Origin: Nitrogeniibacter mangrovi
GTDB taxonomy: Bacteria > Pseudomonadota > Gammaproteobacteria > Burkholderiales > Rhodocyclaceae
Reading direction: 5' to 3'
NCBI RefSeq assembly: GCF_010983895.1
Contig: NZ_CP048836.1
Span: forward strand, 3,224,001-3,288,000
DNA: 64,000 nucleotides
Position 1 is the stretch's first letter. Each line of letters begins with the position of its first letter. The notes beneath the pieces are model-generated. The model was not told the origin of the DNA, did no database searches, and worked only from the letters and a program-made list of their open reading frames with translations. This document shows, in pieces, positions 17,388 to 28,868 of the stretch. The translations under genes and the position numbers were made by a program.

Positions 17388-18635
17388 TCAAGCCAGCAGA
17401 TTGCGCACGCGCAGCCCCTGCTCGGCCAGGTGCTGCAGCAGTTCGTGCTGGTGGTCGAGATCGCGGGTCTCCATCTGCAGGATCACCTCGGTCATGCCCA
17501 CCGGCACATGCAGTTCGCCGCGGCGGTGTTCCACATGGCGGATGTTCATGCCCAGCGCGGCCACCTCGCGGATCAGCCGCAGCAGATGACCGGGCGCGTC
17601 GGAGATGGTGACCGCCACGCTCATGAGCCGGCCCGAGGAGGCCAGGCCGTAGTCGATGGAGCGGCCCACCAGCGCCATGTCGATGTTGCCGCCGGAGATC
17701 ACGCACACCACCCGGTCGTCGGGCGCCAGCGCGATCCTGCCCTGCATGAGCGCCGCCAGGCCGACCACGCCGGCGCCCTCGCCGATGGTGCGGGTGCGCT
17801 CCAGCAGGGTGACGATGGCCTCGGCGATGGCGTTGTCGTCCACGGTCACGATCTGGTCCACATGGGCCGCGATCACCTGGCGGGTGAGCTCGCCCGGGCG
17901 CTTGACCTTGATGCCGTCGGCGATGGTGTGCGCGCCCGCCGGCACCGGCTCGAGCCCGCCGTCGAGCAGAAAATGGCGGTACGGCGCCACCGTCTCGGTC
18001 TGCACCCCGACGATGCGGATCGCCGGGTGCTGCAGCTTGAGGGCCAGCGCGATGCCCGAGATCAGCCCGCCGCCGCCCAGCGGCACCACCGCCACCGTCA
18101 TGTCCGGCGCATCCTCCAGCATCTCCAGCCCGCAGCTGGCCTGGCCGGCGATCACGTCCCAGTCGTCATAGGGATGGAGGAACACGTAGCCGGACTCGTC
18201 CGCCATGCGCCGCGCCATCTTGGTGGCCGCCTCCAGGGTCTCGCCCTCGAGCACGATGCGCGCCCCCAGGCGCCGGCACGACTCGATCTTGGTCAGCGGC
18301 GCGTTGGCCGGCATCACCACCGTCACCGGCAGCCCGGCCAGCATCCCGGCGCGCGCCACGCCCTGGGCGTGATTCCCCGCCGAGGCCGCGATCACCCCCG
18401 GCGGCGGCGCGCCGGCAGCCAGCAGACGCGCGATCTTGTGGGTGGCGCCGCGGATCTTGAACGAGCCGGTGCGCTGCAGGTTTTCCAGCTTGAGCTGCAG
18501 ATGCACGCCCAGATCCTGCGACAGGGGCTCGTTGGTCCACTGCGCGGTGCGGATCACCGCCTCGCCCATGCGGGCGCGGGCGTCGTGGAGCGCGGACAGG
18601 TCGAGGGGAAGGGAACAAGCGGCGCGTGCGGTCAT
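17388..18635 (-). CDS. ilvA: Threonine ammonia-lyase with C-terminal ACT domain
   Basis: PLP enzyme that deaminates threonine to 2-oxobutanoate, feeding isoleucine synthesis or threonine catabolism. From the ATG at 18635 it is 415 residues; the GTG two codons earlier overlaps the AGG of the ribosome-binding site. The PLP lysine is K60 in TGSFKIRGA, and the phosphate loop is PLGGGGLISG. A single ACT domain occupies roughly the last 80 residues (VAVTISDAPGHLLRLIREVAALGMNI). This compact one-ACT form differs from the 500-residue E. coli IlvA and resembles the short TdcB-like type, so the exact pathway role is uncertain. Confidence 0.88.
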   Translation of the reverse strand: MTARAACSLPLDLSALHDARARMGEAVIRTAQWTNEPLSQDLGVHLQLKLENLQRTGSFKIRGATHKIARLLAAGAPPPGVIAASAGNHAQGVARAGMLAGLPVTVVMPANAPLTKIESCRRLGARIVLEGETLEAATKMARRMADESGYVFLHPYDDWDVIAGQASCGLEMLEDAPDMTVAVVPLGGGGLISGIALALKLQHPAIRIVGVQTETVAPYRHFLLDGGLEPVPAGAHTIADGIKVKRPGELTRQVIAAHVDQIVTVDDNAIAEAIVTLLERTRTIGEGAGVVGLAALMQGRIALAPDDRVVCVISGGNIDMALVGRSIDYGLASSGRLMSVAVTISDAPGHLLRLIREVAALGMNIRHVEHRRGELHVPVGMTEVILQMETRDLDHQHELLQHLAEQGLRVRNLLA

Positions 18636-18899
18636 GGGCACCTCGTGTGCGGTCGTCGCGGCAGGATCTGCCTGCTTTCAAGCATAGTCCGTCCCGGCCC
18701 GGCACGACCCGTGTCCGCCACTGGACCACCCGCGCGCCAACGCCGGCGGAAGGCGTCCGGCAGATGTGGTAACGTCCTCGAAAACCGCGCCATCCATAAC
18801 GACACCAGCCGGCGCGCGCCACCCCGACCCGGAGACATCGCATGCGTTCGACCCCGTCCGCCCGGACCCCCCGGCCGCCCGCCGGACACTGACCCGTCC

Positions 18900-19778
18900 A
18901 TGGACACGCTCCAGGCCTTCCTCGCCTTCCTGCAGCCGTGGGAATTCTCGCCCGCGGTGCTGGCGCTGTGCCTCGGCGCCATGGGGCTCTACGCGCGCGG
19001 GCTGTGGCGCACGGCGGCGGCCGAGCGGCCCCACCCGGCGCGGCGGATCGCGTTCTTCACCGGCTGGACGCTGATCTATCTGGTGATGCAGACGCAGTAC
19101 GACTACCTGTCGCAGCACATGTTCTTCATCCACCGCCTGCAGCATCTGGTGCTGCATCACCTCGGCCCTTTCCTGATCGCCCTGTCGGCGCCGCTGGCGA
19201 CCCTGGCGCGGGGCCTGCCGGACCGGCTCGGCGACCGGGTGTTCGCGCCGTTCTGGCGCCACCCGATCACCCGCACCCTGTACCGGTGGATCCAGAACCC
19301 GGTGCTGGCGCCGGTGCTGTTCGTGGGCCTGATCTACCTGTGGCTGACGCCGTCGATCCATTTCGCGGCCATGCTCAGCGAGCGCTACTACGCGCTCATG
19401 AACTGGAGCATGCTGCTCGACGGCCTGCTGTTCTGGTCGCTGGTGCTCGACCCGCGCTCGCGCCGCGACGGTGCGCTGCTGGGCTTCGGGCTGCGCATCG
19501 CCATCGTGCTGCTGGCGATCCCGCCGCAGATCCTGATCGGCTCCTTCATCGGCCTGAGCCAGAAGGATCTGTTCGACGTCTATCAGGTGTGCGGCCGCGC
19601 CTGGGCCATGGATGCGCACACCGACCAGATCTGGGGCGGGCTCATCACCTGGATCCCGGCCTCGATGATGCACGTGATCGGCGCGCTGATCCTGATCGGG
19701 CGCTGGATGCGCTCGGACGAAGGCCCCTCCCGGCGCCGCCGGCTCGCCGAGGCCAACGCCCGCAGGAGTGCCGCATGA
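18900..19778 (+). CDS. Cytochrome c oxidase assembly factor, CtaG/caa3 type membrane protein
   Basis: A 292-residue integral membrane protein with about seven predicted helices and no signal peptide. It has the family pattern of histidine-rich loops (QHMFFIHRLQHLVLHHLGP), which are plausible metal ligands, and TWIPASMMHVIGALI near the C-terminus. CtaG-type proteins help deliver copper to heme-copper oxidases. The stop overlaps the start of the SCO gene (ATGA), which strongly supports a shared copper role. No oxidase subunit genes are nearby. The ATG at 18900 follows a divergent intergenic region shared with ilvA; the ribosome-binding site is weak. Confidence 0.85.
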   Translation: MDTLQAFLAFLQPWEFSPAVLALCLGAMGLYARGLWRTAAAERPHPARRIAFFTGWTLIYLVMQTQYDYLSQHMFFIHRLQHLVLHHLGPFLIALSAPLATLARGLPDRLGDRVFAPFWRHPITRTLYRWIQNPVLAPVLFVGLIYLWLTPSIHFAAMLSERYYALMNWSMLLDGLLFWSLVLDPRSRRDGALLGFGLRIAIVLLAIPPQILIGSFIGLSQKDLFDVYQVCGRAWAMDAHTDQIWGGLITWIPASMMHVIGALILIGRWMRSDEGPSRRRRLAEANARRSAA

Positions 19779-20386
19779 GCCCGCTTCGCCTGCTGCGCAC
19801 GCTCCTGATCGTGGCCGCCGCGCTCGCGCTCGGCGCCTGCCGGCCGCAGGGCCCCTGGCAACTGAACCGCATCGACGGCCTGATGCCCGACCTGAGCTTC
19901 GCGATGACCGACGATCGCGGCCGGCCGGTGAGCGCGGAAGACTATCGCGGCAAACCGGTGCTGCTGTTCTTCGGCTACACCTCCTGCCCCGACGTGTGCG
20001 CCTCCACCCTGGCGCGCCTGGCCGGCGCCATCGGCCAGGTGCCCGGCGGGCCGGATGCGGTCACGGTGCTGTTCGTGAGCGTGGACCCGAGCCGCGACAG
20101 CGCCGAGCGGCTGCGCCGCTATGTCGGCGTCTTCGGCCCGGAGTTCATCGGCCTGCGCGGCTCGGACGATGCCCTCGACGCCCTGGTGCGGCGCTACCGG
20201 GTCACCTATGCCTACGGCAAGCCGGACGCCGACGGCCAGTACGACGTCATCCACAGCAGCGGCGTGTTCATCTTCGACGGCCAGGGCCGGGCGCGCCTGC
20301 TGGCCGGGCCCAACGACTGGTCGGCGCCGATCGCCGCCGACCTCAAGCGCCTGCTCGAAGGGGCGCGGACGCCCCCGGCGAGCTGA
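19775..20386 (+). CDS. SCO1/SenC copper chaperone lipoprotein
   Basis: Thioredoxin-fold protein that helps assemble the CuA centre of cytochrome oxidase. The 203-residue protein has a lipoprotein signal with lipobox LGAC. The copper-binding CxxxC is present in GYTSCPDVC, and the third ligand histidine in DVIHSSG. Fold landmarks GKPVLLFFGYTSCPD and VLFVSVDPSRD match SCO proteins. It is attached to the periplasmic face of the inner membrane or to the outer membrane, by lipid anchor. It overlaps the upstream ctaG-like gene by four bases. Confidence 0.93.
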   Translation: MSPLRLLRTLLIVAAALALGACRPQGPWQLNRIDGLMPDLSFAMTDDRGRPVSAEDYRGKPVLLFFGYTSCPDVCASTLARLAGAIGQVPGGPDAVTVLFVSVDPSRDSAERLRRYVGVFGPEFIGLRGSDDALDALVRRYRVTYAYGKPDADGQYDVIHSSGVFIFDGQGRARLLAGPNDWSAPIAADLKRLLEGARTPPAS

Positions 20387-20510
20387 GTCCTCCGACCCCC
20401 TGACCCCGCTTTTTCAGCCGAATCCGGTTCGCCGGACTATGCTGGGTTAGGACCACCGCCCCGGGGGGCAGTGCGGGGCGGCATCCCATCCCAACAAGGA
20501 GGACGCTGCC

Positions 20511-21026
20511 ATGAAAGGACTGAAACGCCTGTATTTTCTCTTGCCGGACGTGGACACCACGCGCCGGATCGTCGACGAGCTGCTGCTCGCCCGTGTGCCC
20601 TACGAGCGCATCCACATCCTGGCCGCGCCGCACACCCCGATGGAGTCCCTGCCCGAGGCCGGGCTGAGCCAGCGTACCGACCTGGTGCCCGCCATCGAGC
20701 GCGGCATCGCGGTCGGCGGCAGCGTCGGCCTGCTCGCCGGGCTGGCCGCGGTGGCCTTTCCGCTCGGCCCGCTGGCGGCGGGCGGCGCGGTGCTGTTCGG
20801 CGCCCTGGGCGGCGCCGGCTTCGGCGCCTGGGTGTCGGCCATGGTCGGGGTGAGCCTGCCCAATTCGCGCCTGGAGCGCTTCGAACAGGCCATCTCCGGC
20901 GGCCATCTGCTCATGATGGTGGACGTCCCCAGGCAGCAGACCGACGAGTTCGAGGATCTGGTCCGCCGCCATCACCCGGAGGCGAGCATCGAGGGCGCAG
21001 AGCCGACCATCCCCGCGTTTCCTTAG
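20511..21026 (+). CDS. Protein of unknown function with glycine-rich central hairpin
   Basis: A 171-residue protein preceded by a perfect AAGGAGG. Residues 1-60 look like a soluble alpha-beta domain ([23 protein letters not shown]). Residues about 65-110 are a very Gly/Ala-rich hydrophobic stretch, like glycine-zipper membrane hairpins. The C-terminal part ([26 protein letters not shown]) is again soluble, as in proteins that sandwich a hairpin between two halves of a ferredoxin-like fold. It is loosely like DUF1269-type proteins. It converges with piuC, the two stops overlapping by four bases. Function unknown. Confidence 0.8.
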   Translation: MKGLKRLYFLLPDVDTTRRIVDELLLARVPYERIHILAAPHTPMESLPEAGLSQRTDLVPAIERGIAVGGSVGLLAGLAAVAFPLGPLAAGGAVLFGALGGAGFGAWVSAMVGVSLPNSRLERFEQAISGGHLLMMVDVPRQQTDEFEDLVRRHHPEASIEGAEPTIPAFP

Positions 21027-21706
21027 GGGGTCGCCCAGCGCCGCAACAGGTTGTGATAGATGCCGGTGAGCCGCAGCAGCTGCGGATCGTCGGCGCCGAC
21101 GCGGGCCTGCAGCGCCTGGATGGACTGGTCGAGATCGAACAGCAGGGTGCGGTCGGCGTCGAGGCGCACCAGGCTCTCGATCCAGAAGAAGGCCGCCACC
21201 CGCGCCCCGCGGGTCACCGGCGCGACCCGATGCAGGCTGCTCGACGGATACAGCACCAGGTCGCCGGCCTCGAGCCTGACCGGCTGGATGCCGAAGGGCC
21301 CCTCGATCTCCAGTTCGCCCCCGTCGTACTCGTCCGGCGCGGCCAGGAACAGGGTGGCCGACAGATCGGTGCGCACCGTCACCGCGGTGCCCGGCACCGG
21401 CATGATCGCGCTGTCCACATGGGCGCCGTAGCTGCCGCCATCGGCATAGCGGTTGAATTTGGGCGGATAGATCTTCGCCGGCAGGGCGGCGGAGATGAAC
21501 AGCGGATGGCTGCCGAGCCGGCGCAGGATCGCGTTGCCCAGCTCGACCGCCAGCGGGCTGGCATCGTCCAGCTGCCGGTTGCGCTTCACATGGCGCGCGA
21601 TGGTGCCGGCGGTGGCCTGGCCGTCGCGCCAGTCGGCGGCGTCGAGGCGGGTGCGCATGGCGCCCACCTCGTCGGGCGAGAGCACCTTGTGGATCGGAAT
21701 CAGCAC
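21023..21706 (-). CDS. piuC: PKHD-type Fe(II)/2-oxoglutarate hydroxylase PiuC
   Basis: Non-heme iron dioxygenase of the YbiX/PiuC family, nearly always paired with a catecholate-siderophore receptor. The 227-residue protein from GTG at 21706 aligns with the family start ([13 protein letters not shown]). The facial triad is visible as the HVD motif (YGAHVDSA) and the distal His in [13 protein letters not shown]; the 2-oxoglutarate arginine follows ([10 protein letters not shown]). It starts inside the end of the upstream FMN oxidase gene (seven-base overlap), so the two are translationally coupled. Its exact substrate is unknown in the family. Confidence 0.9.
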   Translation of the reverse strand: MLIPIHKVLSPDEVGAMRTRLDAADWRDGQATAGTIARHVKRNRQLDDASPLAVELGNAILRRLGSHPLFISAALPAKIYPPKFNRYADGGSYGAHVDSAIMPVPGTAVTVRTDLSATLFLAAPDEYDGGELEIEGPFGIQPVRLEAGDLVLYPSSSLHRVAPVTRGARVAAFFWIESLVRLDADRTLLFDLDQSIQALQARVGADDPQLLRLTGIYHNLLRRWATP

Positions 21707-22821
21707 GGGGCGGCCTCGCACAGCAGATCGGGGGTGATGTCGGCGAGGGTGGCGCAGCCGGCCAGGGCCATGCACAGCTCCAGTTCCTCGCGCAGCAGGC
21801 GGATCATGTGGGCCACGCCGAGGGCGCCGGCCACCGCCAGGGCGTACATCTGCAGGCGCCCGACGAGCACCGCGTCGGCCCCCAGCGCGAGGGCCGTGAA
21901 GACGTCGCTGCCGGCGCGGATGCCGCTGTCGAGCAGCACCGGATAGCCCGGCCCCACGGCGGCGCGGACCGCCGCCAGCACATCGAGGCTCGCCGGCACC
22001 CCGTCGAGGGCGCGACCACCGTGGTTGGAGACGATCAGCCCGGCCACGCCGGCGCGCTGCAACGCGCGCGCGTCGTCGGCGCGCAGCACGCCCTTGACCA
22101 GCACCGGCAACCCGGTCACGTCCATGAGCCAGGCCAGATCCGCGGCGGTGGGCGCCTCGCGCATCATGCCGTCGAGGATGCGGCTCTGCGTCGGCGCCAG
22201 CACCCGGCCCTCGGGCGCCGGGTAGCCGGCCAGGTTCGCCGTGCCGGCGGACTCGGGCAGGGTGAAGCCGGCCCGGCGGGCGGCGCGGCCGGGGCTCTGC
22301 ACCGGCGCATCGACGGTGAGCACGATGGCTTCGAAGCCGACGCGTTCGGCGCGGCGCACCAGGTCGGCCGTCACCTCGCGCGAGGGCTGCATGTAGAGCT
22401 GAAACCAGCGCGGACCACCGACGGCGGCGACCTCTTCGAGCGGGCAGCTGGCCAGGGTGCTGGCCACCATCACGGTGTCCGTGGCTTCGGCGCCGCGGGC
22501 GCTGTGCACCTCGCCGTGCGCATGCACCAGGCCCTGGCAGGCCACCGGCGCGAGCAGCAGCGGATGCGCCCGGGGGCGACCGAGCAGCGCGGTGCGGGTG
22601 TGGCCGCCGCATACGTCGCGCAGCAGGCGCGGCAGCACGCCGCGGCGCGCGAAGGCCTGGCGGTTGGCCGCCAGGCTGCGTTCGTCGCCGCTGCCCCCGG
22701 CGATGTAGGCCAGGGTGGCGGGGTCGATGAACGCGCGGGCGACGGTTTCGTAGTCCGCCGCACACAGGATGTCGGGCGGGATCCGGTCAAGAGGCGCCCG
22801 GGGGCGCCGGATGTCGTGCAT
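21700..22821 (-). CDS. FMN-dependent alpha-hydroxy-acid oxidase/dehydrogenase (LldD/GOX family)
   Basis: A 373-residue TIM-barrel flavoenzyme oxidising an L-2-hydroxy acid such as lactate, glycolate or mandelate. Family motifs are seen: [40 protein letters not shown] with the flavin lysine, [10 protein letters not shown] with the catalytic His, and [26 protein letters not shown]. The first-strand substrate Tyr region is [14 protein letters not shown], as in lactate oxidases. It sits between the TonB receptor and piuC and overlaps piuC, so it is under iron control; its contribution there is not established. The start at 22821 follows GGAGAGG. Confidence 0.9.
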   Translation of the reverse strand: MHDIRRPRAPLDRIPPDILCAADYETVARAFIDPATLAYIAGGSGDERSLAANRQAFARRGVLPRLLRDVCGGHTRTALLGRPRAHPLLLAPVACQGLVHAHGEVHSARGAEATDTVMVASTLASCPLEEVAAVGGPRWFQLYMQPSREVTADLVRRAERVGFEAIVLTVDAPVQSPGRAARRAGFTLPESAGTANLAGYPAPEGRVLAPTQSRILDGMMREAPTAADLAWLMDVTGLPVLVKGVLRADDARALQRAGVAGLIVSNHGGRALDGVPASLDVLAAVRAAVGPGYPVLLDSGIRAGSDVFTALALGADAVLVGRLQMYALAVAGALGVAHMIRLLREELELCMALAGCATLADITPDLLCEAAPC

Positions 22822-22874
22822 GGCCTCTCCCGCGCACCACGGCCGCCCGGCACGCCGGGCAGCGCGAGGCGCGC

Positions 22875-25232
22875 TCAGAAGTCGTAGTTGAAGGTCAGGC
22901 GGGCGCTGCGCGCGTCGCCCAGGTACATGAAGGCGCCGGAGCGATAGGCCGACAGGTAGTAGGTCTCGTCGGTGACGTTGCCGATGTTCAGGCGGGCGCT
23001 CAGATTGCGGTTGAAGCGGTACGCGGCGAACAGGTCGAGCACCGTGTAGTCCGGCACCTTGACGCTGAGCTGCTCGGGCGATTCGGGCGTACCCGAGTAC
23101 TTGCGCCCCTGGTAGGTGACATTGCCACCGACGGTGAATACCGGCGTCACCGCGTAGCTCAGCAACACCGACGCGGAAGTCTCGGGGAAGTTGGTGAGCC
23201 CGGCGCCCACCCGCGTGTCGTCCTGCGACTTGAGCCACTTGGCGTTCATGATCGCCAGGCCCGCCTGGGCACTCAGCCGTTCGGTGAGATTGCCCGCCAG
23301 GCCGAATTCGACGCCGCGCACCCGGTACTTGCCGGTGTTGATGGCGCCGATGTCGGTGTAGCTGGCGCCGCCGACGATCTCCATCACGTCGCTTTTGGTC
23401 ACCTGGAAGAAGGCGGCGGTGAGCAGCAGCTTGCCGCGATTGACGTTCCACTTGGTGCCCAGCTCGATGTTCTCCGACAGCTCCGGCTTGCTCTGGGCGA
23501 ACAGGGCCTGGCGCTCGGCGGTGCTCAGGGTGCCGGAGGGGCCGGTGCTGGGCACGCAGATGCCGCCGTAGTCGCACGAGGACACATCCGACTCGCCGCC
23601 GTTGAAATCGCTGGCCGTGCTGTAGGTCAGATACACGTTGGCGTCCGGGCGGAACTGCCAGGTGAGGCCGAGATGGCCGTTCCACAGGCCGTCGTCGAGT
23701 TTCCATTCGGTGGTCACGCCGTTGCGGTCGGTCACCACGTTGCGATAGTCGAAGCGGTCATAGCGCAGGCCGGCAAACAGGGTCCATTCATCGGTGAGAT
23801 CGACGGTGTCCATGGCCGCGAGCGAAATCGTCTTCACGTTCCAGTCGATGTCCGGATCACCTTTGCTGATCTGCCGGTTCAGCACCGAGTTGATGCCGTC
23901 GATGGTGTTGCCGGAGGGGTCGACGATGCAGGTGCTGGCGCGCGGCCCGCTGCGCCCGGCGGTGATGCAGTTGGTGGCGTTGGTGACGTCGTACTGACCG
24001 TTGAGCACGCTGTGGTCGGTGTATTCCAGACTGAAGATGAACTGGTGGAATTGCTCGCCCAGCTCACGATCGAGGTAGAGGTTGGTCTGGTTGGCGAAGT
24101 ATTCCACCTCCTGCCAACCCTGGTGGGTACTGAGCGACACCGTGTCGTACACACCGTTGGGGTCGGTCGGGTCGGTGGTGGTGGCGCGCGCGCCGGTGGC
24201 CACATAGCCGTTGGTGGTGGTGCCGTAGCGGGTCAGGTTGGTCACGCGCGTGTCGCCGTCGATGTAGTAGCGCGCGCGCAGGGTGTAGGTGTCGATTTCC
24301 GATTCGAGAAAATCCTGCTCCTGCGCATAGACGGGGATGTGCTTCGTCGGCTTGCGCTGGTCGTCGAGCCAGCTGCCCAGGTCGGGCCGGTCGTCGCTGT
24401 CGAGGTGGTAGTAGTCGGCCGTCAGGTCGAGCGTGTCGGTCGGGCGCAGGTTGTAGGAGAGGGCCACGCCGTTGCGCTCGCGGTCGGCCGGTCCGCGATC
24501 CGGCACCTCCTGGTAGGCATGCAGCAGGTTGATGCGCACGGCCGACATGTCGTTGATGACGACGTTGCTGTCGGCGGTCAGGCGCCGATAGTCGTCGGTG
24601 CCGATGCCGGCCGACAGCTTATTGAAGCCGACGTCGGTGGTGGCCTGCTTGGTGATGGCGTTGATCGCCCCGCCCGTGGCACCGCGCCCGGCAAAGGTCG
24701 AGCTCGGCCCCTTGGTGATCTCCAGCTGCTCGACCGCGAAGCTCTCGCGCACCGTCATGCCCGGGTCGCGCAGGCCGTCCACGAACACGTCGGAGCGGGC
24801 CTCCTGGCCACGGATGATGTAGCGGTCGCCGAAGGCGTTGCCGTTCTCGCCGGTACCCAGGGTGATGCCCGGCTGGGCACGCAGGATGTCGCGCAGGTCC
24901 GAGCGGCCGGTGTCCTGCATCTGCTGGCCGGTCAGCACGGTGATGGTCTGGGGTGTCTCGGCGATCGGCTTCACATGGCGCTCGTCACCCGAGGTGCGGG
25001 CCTTGTAGGGCGCGCCGGGTTCGGCATCCGGATTGGGGTCGATGGCCTCGCCCACCACCTGGACCGGGGCCAGCGTGGCGGGCGCCTCGGCGGACTGGGC
25101 CATGGCCATGGGCATGAGGGCGAAGGTGGAGACACCGAGGGCCAGGCCGGTACGGGCCATGGCGCCAGCCGATGCCGTGGCCGGCACGCGGAAGCTGGCC
25201 GGAATGCAGGGTTTGCGGGTTTGTCGTGTCAT
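22875..25232 (-). CDS. TonB-dependent catecholate-siderophore receptor (Fiu/PiuA type)
   Basis: Outer-membrane ferric-siderophore importer. From ATG 25232 it is 785 residues. It has a long twin-basic start (MTRQTRKPC) and a signal peptide ending about AMAQ, a plug domain (ITVLTGQQMQDTGRSDLRDILRAQPG, then GAINAITKQ), a 22-strand barrel, and a C-terminal phenylalanine (LTFNYDF) used for BAM insertion. Its operon mates are an FMN oxidase and PiuC, the usual partner of Fiu-like receptors. A Fur box lies upstream. The longer frame to 25421 has no signal and is rejected. Confidence 0.92.
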   Translation of the reverse strand: MTRQTRKPCIPASFRVPATASAGAMARTGLALGVSTFALMPMAMAQSAEAPATLAPVQVVGEAIDPNPDAEPGAPYKARTSGDERHVKPIAETPQTITVLTGQQMQDTGRSDLRDILRAQPGITLGTGENGNAFGDRYIIRGQEARSDVFVDGLRDPGMTVRESFAVEQLEITKGPSSTFAGRGATGGAINAITKQATTDVGFNKLSAGIGTDDYRRLTADSNVVINDMSAVRINLLHAYQEVPDRGPADRERNGVALSYNLRPTDTLDLTADYYHLDSDDRPDLGSWLDDQRKPTKHIPVYAQEQDFLESEIDTYTLRARYYIDGDTRVTNLTRYGTTTNGYVATGARATTTDPTDPNGVYDTVSLSTHQGWQEVEYFANQTNLYLDRELGEQFHQFIFSLEYTDHSVLNGQYDVTNATNCITAGRSGPRASTCIVDPSGNTIDGINSVLNRQISKGDPDIDWNVKTISLAAMDTVDLTDEWTLFAGLRYDRFDYRNVVTDRNGVTTEWKLDDGLWNGHLGLTWQFRPDANVYLTYSTASDFNGGESDVSSCDYGGICVPSTGPSGTLSTAERQALFAQSKPELSENIELGTKWNVNRGKLLLTAAFFQVTKSDVMEIVGGASYTDIGAINTGKYRVRGVEFGLAGNLTERLSAQAGLAIMNAKWLKSQDDTRVGAGLTNFPETSASVLLSYAVTPVFTVGGNVTYQGRKYSGTPESPEQLSVKVPDYTVLDLFAAYRFNRNLSARLNIGNVTDETYYLSAYRSGAFMYLGDARSARLTFNYDF

Positions 25233-25240
25233 CTCTGTGA

Positions 25241-27353
<2,113 letters not shown>

Positions 27354-27357
<4 letters not shown>

Positions 27358-27650
27358 ACGCCGCCGGCCCCGAACAATCCCAGCGCGACCAGCTCGACGA
27401 CGCCGTGCGCCAGGACTGCGAACGCCTCGAAGCGGCCGAGCGCGAGCGCCGCACGGTGCTGGGCTACACGGTGTTCATGGGCACCATCGCCGGCCTGTTC
27501 GTGGTGCCGGTGGTGGCCGGCGCCTACCTGGGCCGCTGGCTCGACGGCCTCGCGCCGGGCTACTCGGTGCGCTGGACGGTGAGCCTGATCCTGCTCGGGG
27601 TGTTCTTCGGCGCGGTCAATGTGTATCGCTTCATCAAGGAACATCGATGA
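27354..27650 (+). CDS. AtpQ/AtpI-like membrane protein of the N-ATPase
   Basis: A 98-residue protein with a charged N-terminal helix (QDCERLEAAERERRTVLG) and two hydrophobic segments (about 40-60 and 70-90), the layout of AtpQ, an AtpI/AtpZ relative that accompanies the N-ATPase and is thought to aid c-ring assembly or Mg2+ uptake. It overlaps both neighbours by four bases. The ATG at 27354 is preferred over the upstream in-frame 27339. The AtpR gene normally found next in N-ATPase operons is not here: atpB starts immediately. Confidence 0.82.
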
Positions 27651-28342
27651 ACGAGGAAGCCATCGTGTTCGCGCTCGGCCCGCTGGCCATCACCCGCCCG
27701 GTGGTCACCACCTGGGTGGTGATGGCGGTGCTGGTGGCCTTCTGCGCCCTCGTCACCCGGCGCCTCAAGCTCGAACCCGACCGCTGGCAGACGGTGCTCG
27801 AAGGGGTGGTCGACACCATCCACCGCACCGTGGAGGAGACCCTGCCCGGCCACGGCCTGCGCCTCATGCCCTTCATCGGCAGCCTGTGGATCTTCCTCGC
27901 CATCGCCAACCTGGTGGGCATCCTGCCCGGCGCCACCTCGCCCACGGGCGACCTGTCCACCACCTCGGCGCTGGCGATTCTGGTGTTCGCCTCGGTGCAT
28001 TGGTACGGGCTCACCAGCGAGGGGCCGCGCGCCTACCTGCGCCACTACCTGCAACCGAGCCCGATCATGCTGCCCTTCCACATCGTCAGCGAGATCTCGC
28101 GCACGGTGGCCCTGGCGGTGCGCCTGTTCGGCAACGTCATGAGTCTGGAGACCGCCGCCGTGCTGGTGCTGCTGGTGGCCGGCTTCCTCGTGCCGGTGCC
28201 GGTGCTCGCCCTGCACATCGTCGAAGCGCTGGTGCAGGCCTACATCTTCGGCATGCTCGCCCTGGTGTACATCTCGGGCGGCATCCAGTCCCAGCAACGC
28301 CTTTCCCAGGATCAGGATCTGACTCACGGAGCCTCGTCATGA
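27647..28342 (+). CDS. atpB: Alternate Fo ATPase, subunit a
   Basis: A 231-residue membrane subunit that forms the ion half-channels against the c-ring. The essential arginine is present in ALAVRLFGNVMS, and the C-terminal helix ALHIVEALVQAYIFGMLALVYISGG matches the family. It is about five helices. It overlaps the upstream gene by four bases and atpE by four bases. Confidence 0.93.
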   Translation: MNEEAIVFALGPLAITRPVVTTWVVMAVLVAFCALVTRRLKLEPDRWQTVLEGVVDTIHRTVEETLPGHGLRLMPFIGSLWIFLAIANLVGILPGATSPTGDLSTTSALAILVFASVHWYGLTSEGPRAYLRHYLQPSPIMLPFHIVSEISRTVALAVRLFGNVMSLETAAVLVLLVAGFLVPVPVLALHIVEALVQAYIFGMLALVYISGGIQSQQRLSQDQDLTHGASS

Positions 28343-28605
28343 GCGACATGACCTATTTCACCTCGCTGTCGACCGTCGGCGCGCTGTTCGCCATCGCCCT
28401 CGGCGTGTTCTTCCCCGCGCTGGCCATGGGCCGCGCCATCAGCCAGGCGCTGGACGCCATCGCCCGCCAGCCCGAGGCCGAGAAATCCATCTCGCGGCTG
28501 CTGTTCATCGGCCTGGCCATGATCGAGTCGCTCGCCATCTACGTGCTGGTGGTGGTGCTGATCGTCCTGTTCCGCAATCCGTTGCTTGAATATCTCGTCA
28601 AATAA
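28339..28605 (+). CDS. atpE: Alternate Fo ATPase, subunit c
   Basis: An 88-residue helical hairpin making the rotor ring. The polar loop is ARQPEA and the ion-binding carboxylate lies in LAMIESLAIY. Compared with sodium-type c subunits, Glu65, Ser66 and Tyr70 (Ilyobacter numbering) are kept, but the helix-1 glutamine is methionine (in PALAMGRA) and Thr67 is leucine. The sodium signature is therefore incomplete and protons are a plausible coupling ion. It is the last gene of the first half-operon; a 263-base gap with a large inverted repeat follows before atpF. Confidence 0.92.
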   Translation: MSDMTYFTSLSTVGALFAIALGVFFPALAMGRAISQALDAIARQPEAEKSISRLLFIGLAMIESLAIYVLVVVLIVLFRNPLLEYLVK

Positions 28606-28686
28606 CAATCGCTGGCCAAAGCAATGAAATTTGGGGTCGGCGCCGCGAACGCGCCCGGAACTTTCTGGACAGCACGACGCACGTCA

Positions 28687-28808
28687 CTCCTCCCCCTTCA
28701 AGGGGGAGGTTGGGAGGGGGATGGGGTTTGATGGTGGAGCCGATGAATCAAGCTGAAACCGATGTGAACCCCATCCCCACCCCAACCCTCCCCTTGAAGG
28801 GGAGGGAG
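28687..28808. repeat. Inverted-repeat (MITE-like) element between atpE and atpF
   Basis: The left arm (28687-28729) and right arm (28767-28808) are near-complementary, about 43 bases each, around a 37-base centre. Each arm contains its own palindrome (CTCCCCCTTCAAGGGGGAG in the left, CCTCCCCTTGAAGGGGAGG in the right). This is the look of small non-autonomous intergenic repeats common in proteobacteria. In RNA it would fold into a long hairpin inside the ATPase transcript. Confidence 0.8.
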
Positions 28809-28868
28809 TGGACTACGGGCCCTGCGCCCGGTTCGGTGCTGGATCATCCAGCCGGATAAGGAAAGAAC

